Shown piece after piece: positions 4,661 through 7,793 of a stretch of 7,793 nucleotides of DNA. The stretch comes from UBA7683 sp964397855 (GTDB taxonomy: Bacteria > Patescibacteriota > Saccharimonadia > Saccharimonadales > UBA7683): NCBI GenBank assembly GCA_964397855.1, contig CAYNKQ010000024.1:1-7793 (forward strand), written 5' to 3'. Under the pieces are notes generated by a model that was given only the letters and a program-made list of their open reading frames with translations, was not told the DNA's origin and did not search any database. Position numbers and translations under genes: made by a program. Position 1 is the first letter of the stretch, and every line of letters starts with the position of its first letter.

Positions 4661-6315
4661 TGGACGCGCGCGCCGCGCTGCTGCGCATTGCGGCCAGCGT
4701 CGCAGCGCTGCGTGCCGAGATCGATGCCGTCGGGCTGGACGCCAGCACGCGCGCGCAGGCGCTGCAGGCGCTGGCCACGGCGGCGTCGCTGGCGGCGCTG
4801 ATCGATGCCAGTGCGCTGTCGGCGCAAGTGCAGGCCGCCGCGCTGGAACTGCGTGCGCAGGTCGAGGCGCTGGGCGCGCCCCACCAGGCGCCGGCGCTGC
4901 GCGCACAGATCCGCCGCGCCGCTGCCAGCCTGCTGGCCGAGGTCGGCGAGTACCTGAAGGTGATCGAGCTGCGCGACGGCGCGGCCACCGCCACGCTGAC
5001 CGCGCTGCAGCTGGGCAAGCTGGCCAGCGATGCCGCCGGCACGGCCGACGCGGCGCACAAGGGCTTCGTCAGCGGACGCAGCGACGCTGCCGCCACGACC
5101 GAGGCGCTGGTGCGGTCCCTGTCGCGCGTGCTGGCCGACGCCGCGCGCGCTCGAGACAAGGCTGCACGCTTCTTCGTGTCGGCCACCGGCGAGGGCGCAT
5201 CCGCCGAGGACGCCAACACCGAGGACCGGGCGACCGCGGCGCTGGGCAAAGGCTTCGACGACGACAGCACGGCCGGCGATGCCGCGCACGCGCTCGCCAC
5301 CAAGGCCGCTGGCGACGCGGCCGGCACGGCCGATGCCGCACTGCGCGCCGCAGTCAAGGGCCTGGCGGACACCTCGGACACGCTGGATCTTCTGCAGGCC
5401 GAGGTCGACAAGCCGCTGGCCGACGGCGCGCAGACCGACGACGACCCGCGCCGCACGCTGGGCAAGGGCTTCGTCGACGACACCGTCGGCACGACCGATG
5501 CCGCGCACGCCCATCCCGTCAAGGCGCCGGCCGATGCCGTGGCCACGGCGGAATGGGTGTTCGCGCTGTGGGTGGCGGCGCACGAACTGCAGGACAGCGC
5601 CGCGACGGTCGACGCGCCGGCGCTGCAGGTCGGCAACGTGGTGGCCGATGCGGCCGGCACCGGGGATGCGCTGAGCCGCGACCTGGGCGCCGCGCGTGCG
5701 GACGCGGCCGCCACGGCCGATGCACCGGCGTTCGACCTGCTGCGCCACCTGGCCGATGCCGCGCGCGTGACTGACCACAGCGCGCGCTTCTTCCTGTCCG
5801 AGGCCGGCGAGGGCCAGGCCATGGAAGGCGCGAGCACCGAGGAGCGGCTGCTGTCGCTGCTGGGCAAGACCCTGGCGGACACGCCCGAGACCGCGGATGC
5901 CCTGGCGTTCGCCACCGCCAAGCCGCTGGCCGATGCGGCCGAGACGCTGGACCAGATGTCCACGGCCTGGCAGGCCTCGCGCGACCTGGACGACGCGTTC
6001 AGCGCCACCGACGCCGTGGAAATCATCAACGGCTTCCTGCTGGCCGACCAGCTGCAGTGGTTCGTCGACGAGATGGCGCTGCAGCTCGTCCTGGGCCCGG
6101 CGGACGAGGCCGGCGCCGAAGAAGGCGCGCCCGTGATGCGACTGGACACCGGCTTCGCCGACGACTTCGCGGTCGCGGATGCCGTCGCCCGGGCGATGTC
6201 CACCGGCTTCGCGGACGCGGCCGGCGCCGCCGACGCCGGGGTGATAACACTGACCGAGTACGCAATCGACTACTTCGCCGAGGACTACGTGGCCTCGGAC
6301 ATCTCCTCTTTCTAA
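4660..6315 (+). CDS. Asp/Ala-rich repeat tail fibre-type structural protein
   Basis: A 551-residue acidic protein. Residues 1-105 are Ala/Leu-rich and predicted helical or coiled coil (AALLRIAASVAALRAEIDAV onward). Residues about 118-535 hold about 17 imperfect repeats of roughly 18 residues with consensus (K/G)xLADxAxTADA. Two copies carry a longer insert starting ARFF(V/L)SxxGEG (from residues 169 and 375), and a third degenerate one begins near 476. The C-terminus YAIDYFAEDYVASDISSF breaks the repeat and has the YFAEDYV signature that I recall at the ends of phage fibre-type repeat proteins. There are no cysteines, no signal peptide and no enzyme motif. The ATG overlaps the upstream stop (TGATG), so coupling supports the start. 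An elongated tail-fibre or tail-shaft element is the best reading. Extensive long antisense frames here are composition artefacts. Confidence 0.8.
   Translation: MDARAALLRIAASVAALRAEIDAVGLDASTRAQALQALATAASLAALIDASALSAQVQAAALELRAQVEALGAPHQAPALRAQIRRAAASLLAEVGEYLKVIELRDGAATATLTALQLGKLASDAAGTADAAHKGFVSGRSDAAATTEALVRSLSRVLADAARARDKAARFFVSATGEGASAEDANTEDRATAALGKGFDDDSTAGDAAHALATKAAGDAAGTADAALRAAVKGLADTSDTLDLLQAEVDKPLADGAQTDDDPRRTLGKGFVDDTVGTTDAAHAHPVKAPADAVATAEWVFALWVAAHELQDSAATVDAPALQVGNVVADAAGTGDALSRDLGAARADAAATADAPAFDLLRHLADAARVTDHSARFFLSEAGEGQAMEGASTEERLLSLLGKTLADTPETADALAFATAKPLADAAETLDQMSTAWQASRDLDDAFSATDAVEIINGFLLADQLQWFVDEMALQLVLGPADEAGAEEGAPVMRLDTGFADDFAVADAVARAMSTGFADAAGAADAGVITLTEYAIDYFAEDYVASDISSF
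5011..6264 (+). repeat. Coding array of about 18-residue repeats
   Basis: This is the repeat-bearing part of the 551-residue protein. Example units are ASDAAGTADA, AGDAAGTADA, ADTSDTLDL, ADAAATADAPA, ADTPETADAL and ADAAETLDQM, with a period near 18 codons. DNA-level copies persist: GCCGGCACGGCCGA at 5035-5048 and 5320-5333, GATGCCGCGCACGC at 5278-5291 and 5497-5510, and a near-identical 24-base segment at 5242-5265 and 5458-5481. The last two pairs are 216-219 bases apart, about four units, suggesting duplication of multi-unit blocks. Confidence 0.8.
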
Positions 6316-6339
6316 CTCCCCACCCGAAAGGAACCCCCA

Positions 6340-6780
6340 ATGATCAAAGAACGCATTCGCGCCAAGGGCACGCTGCGCCTGGTGCTGACCGGCGCCGACG
6401 GCACTGTCCGCGACGACCGCAAGCTGCAGAACCTGGTGGTCACGACCGGGCTGACGTTCATCGCCAGCCGCATGGCCAGCGACAGCGCGAGCGTGATGAC
6501 TCACATGGCGCTGGGCACCGGCGACACCGAGCCGGCGATCGGCGACACCACGCTGGGGGTGGAGGTGGCGCGCGAGGCGCTGACCAGCGCCAGCGCCAGC
6601 GCCAACGTCGTCAGCTACGCCGCGACCTTCGATCCGGGCGTGGGCACCGGCGCCATCACCGAGGCCGGCATCTTCAACGATGCGTCGTCCGGCGTGATGC
6701 TCAACCGCGTCACCTTCCCGGTGGTCAACAAGCAGGCCGGCGACACGCTCAGCATCGCCTGGACGGTGTCGCTGCTCTGA
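6340..6780 (+). CDS. Phage tail-fibre-associated protein (unnamed family)
   Basis: A 146-residue beta-rich protein. It has an opening strand KGTLRLVLTGADGTVRDDRKLQ, then NLVVTTGLTFIASRM (31-45), MTHMALGTGDTEPAIGDTTLG (53-73), an R-E-A-LTSA strand, VSYAATFDPGVGTGAITEAGIFN (91-113) and a final strand GDTLSIAWTVSLL. The chain 'NLV(V/T)TTG..(F/H)IA', 'MSHMA(L/I)GTG.T.P..GDTTLG', 'TEAGIFN' and 'DTLSI.WT' is, from memory, a very common unnamed protein of tail-fibre gene clusters in tailed phages. AAAGGAA (6327-6333) precedes the ATG by 6 bases. The preceding gap of 24 bases holds only this site. It probably contributes to the fibre or baseplate; its exact place is unknown. Confidence 0.8.
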   Translation: MIKERIRAKGTLRLVLTGADGTVRDDRKLQNLVVTTGLTFIASRMASDSASVMTHMALGTGDTEPAIGDTTLGVEVAREALTSASASANVVSYAATFDPGVGTGAITEAGIFNDASSGVMLNRVTFPVVNKQAGDTLSIAWTVSLL

Positions 6781-6789
6781 TGCTGACCA

Positions 6790-7188
6790 ATGGCTGACCT
6801 GACCCTGCGCAGCATCAAGGGCACGCGCCTGACGAACGACGAGGTTGACGCCAACTTCGTCGCGCTGAACGACGACGTGGCGTCGCTGTCCAGCCGCGGC
6901 GGGCTGGGCGCGATGACGGTGGTCACGGACGCGACGCACACGGCCGCCGTGGGCGAGGTCTGCGCGCTGCTGTCCGAGGACGCCTGCGTCGTCACGGCGC
7001 CGAGCGACCCGCAGCCCGGCGACACCTTCGTCGTCGTCGTCGCCAACGGCCTGTTGACGAACGAGATCGACTGGGACGGCGCCAAGCACCAGGGCATCGA
7101 TGACGCGACGATGACCATCGACGCGCCGAGCCCGCGGGTGACGCTGCAGTACATCGACGCCGACTACGGCTGGAAGGTTTCCGCATGA
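6790..7188 (+). CDS. Small tail-fibre module protein
   Basis: A 132-residue protein. Residues 1-30 include the LRSIKGTRLTNDEVDANFVALND segment, in which 'KG..LT..EVDANF..LN' is a recurrent N-terminal attachment motif of phage fibre proteins. The rest is beta-rich: a GAMTVVTDATHTAAVGEVCALLS stretch, QPGDTFVVVVANG, EIDWDGAKHQGIDDATMTID and a final VTLQYIDADYGWKVSA. The last section resembles small beta-domains that I recall at the ends of phage tail proteins. There is no clear Shine-Dalgarno site; the ATG lies 9 bases after the upstream stop, so translation probably relies on coupling. Its TGA overlaps the next ATG (ATGA). It may be a connector between the fibre shaft and the next, tip-like protein; this is inference. 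Confidence 0.7.
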   Translation: MADLTLRSIKGTRLTNDEVDANFVALNDDVASLSSRGGLGAMTVVTDATHTAAVGEVCALLSEDACVVTAPSDPQPGDTFVVVVANGLLTNEIDWDGAKHQGIDDATMTIDAPSPRVTLQYIDADYGWKVSA

Positions 7189-7793
7189 GCACGTTGACGC
7201 AGTTCTTCTCGGGCGGGGGCGGTGGCGGCGATGGCGGCAGCTTCATCGGCCAGACCATGTTCTTCGGCGATGTCGGCCCGCTGCTGACGATGCCGAACGG
7301 CCAGGTGTGGTTGCGTTCGGGCACGGGCGTGAGTGCCGCCAGCTACCCGGAAGCCGCTGCGTCGCGCGCGCTGCCGGCGCATAAGATCGCGCGAACGGCG
7401 CAGGCAACCAGTGCCGGCACGGGCGTGGCCTGCGCCTACGGCAACCGAGCCATGCTCACCTACGGCAACACGTCCGTGGACTACTCCGACGACGCGGGCG
7501 CGACGTGGAGCAGGAACGCTCACAACGGCACTGCGGGCAACGTGGAACACGCCGGCGCACTCGGCCCCGGCGGCAAGGCGGTTGTGGTGGGCATCGCAAG
7601 TTCAGTCATCCGCCCGGCCTACTCCTCGGACGGCACGACCTGGGCGGCTGGCACTTCGTTCGGCAGCTCGACCTACACCGGTGTGCCGGTTGTGACGTGG
7701 TGGAACGACCGATTCATTTGCGCCGCGCAGGGCAACTCGACGAACAACATCTATTATTCCGCGACCGGCCAGACCTGGACGCAGGCGAGCGCA
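7185..7793 (+). CDS. Gly-linker Asp-box (beta-propeller-like) tail fibre protein, 3' truncated
   Basis: The frame is open from the ATG at 7185, which overlaps the upstream stop, to the window end, so 203 residues are seen and the C-terminus is missing. Residues 1-8 (MSTLTQFF) and a Gly-rich run (10-18) form a short anchor plus flexible linker. Residues about 28-65 (GDVGPLLTMPNGQVWLRSG, then SYPEA) resemble a module found near the start of phage fibre proteins. From about 80 come three Asp-box-like motifs: SDDAGATW (101-108), SSDGTTW (147-153) and SATGQTW (192-198). Their tryptophans are exactly 45 residues apart, which fits blades of a sialidase-type beta-propeller. Asp-boxes are structural turns and do not prove sialidase activity. 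As the likely last fibre gene in the series, it is a candidate receptor-binding tip. Confidence 0.75.
   Translation, partial: MSTLTQFFSGGGGGGDGGSFIGQTMFFGDVGPLLTMPNGQVWLRSGTGVSAASYPEAAASRALPAHKIARTAQATSAGTGVACAYGNRAMLTYGNTSVDYSDDAGATWSRNAHNGTAGNVEHAGALGPGGKAVVVGIASSVIRPAYSSDGTTWAAGTSFGSSTYTGVPVVTWWNDRFICAAQGNSTNNIYYSATGQTWTQASA

Noticed and set aside
5011..6264. CRISPR array or DNA-level tandem repeat locus
   Set aside because: Repeats are imperfect at DNA level, in frame and conserved as protein units; there are no spacers of even length between identical repeats.
6780..6797. Five-codon mini-ORF (ATG at 6780, TGA at 6795) bridging two genes
   Set aside because: It could help reinitiation, but it is very short, has no ribosome binding site and is expected by chance at a TGATG junction.
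7028..7042. Five TCG triplets in a row as a possible phase-variable repeat
   Set aside because: A triplet repeat cannot shift the frame; it simply encodes part of a Val-rich beta strand (FVVVV).
4615..7089. Very long antisense open frame (824 codons) opposite the tail genes, and another of 523 codons within it
   Set aside because: GC-rich codon use on the + strand removes antisense stops. The translations are low-complexity Arg/Gly/Ala or Ser/Ala, have no family resemblance and cross several real gene boundaries.
7185..7793. Calling the last gene a sialidase or neuraminidase
   Set aside because: Asp-boxes alone are structural and occur in many non-enzymatic propellers; no catalytic residues can be identified in the truncated sequence.

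Overview
The window is part of the virion-structure module of a tailed double-stranded DNA phage (Caudoviricetes), either a free phage or a prophage. All genes are on the + strand and tightly packed. The anchor is an N4-gp56-type major capsid protein, followed by two adaptor-like (head-tail connector) proteins and a series of tail or fibre proteins. Base composition is strongly GC-rich, with G/C dominant at third codon positions. This points to a high-GC host, probably a proteobacterium such as a Burkholderiales or Xanthomonadales member, but nothing here fixes the host. No integrase, att site, tRNA, CRISPR array or insertion sequence is visible, so lytic versus temperate cannot be decided.

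Layout. Positions 1-513 hold the tail end of an unidentified gene and two small genes joined by stop/start overlaps: an 80-residue charged helical protein and a 62-residue protein with a Cys/His knuckle. Positions 514-815 are a non-coding leader. It contains a good intrinsic terminator, a perfect 9-bp hairpin, a 9-bp direct repeat, and a hairpin just upstream of the capsid gene's Shine-Dalgarno site. Positions 816-2400 hold the major capsid gene and a 176-residue unknown, separated by a 10-bp perfect hairpin and closed by a UUCG-tetraloop terminator. These two genes therefore look like a separately metered transcription unit, which suggests that the 176-residue protein is needed in high copy, for example as a head decoration protein.

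Positions 2465-4265 hold a 120-residue capsid-adjacent unknown and two adaptor-like proteins, probably the head-tail interface. Positions 4274-7793 are the tail/fibre section: a BppU-like Ig-type domain protein; a 551-residue Asp/Ala-rich protein built mainly of about 18-residue repeats; two small fibre-associated proteins; and the start of a Gly-linker protein with Asp-box repeats spaced 45 residues apart, probably a beta-propeller receptor-binding tip cut by the window end.

Most of this follows a known phage arrangement. The parts most worth a second look are the nested repeats of the 551-residue protein, the Asp-box protein, the Cys/His mini-protein and the hairpin-rich signals around the capsid gene. 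I found no sign of a defence system, an RNA-guided system or another clearly new machine.
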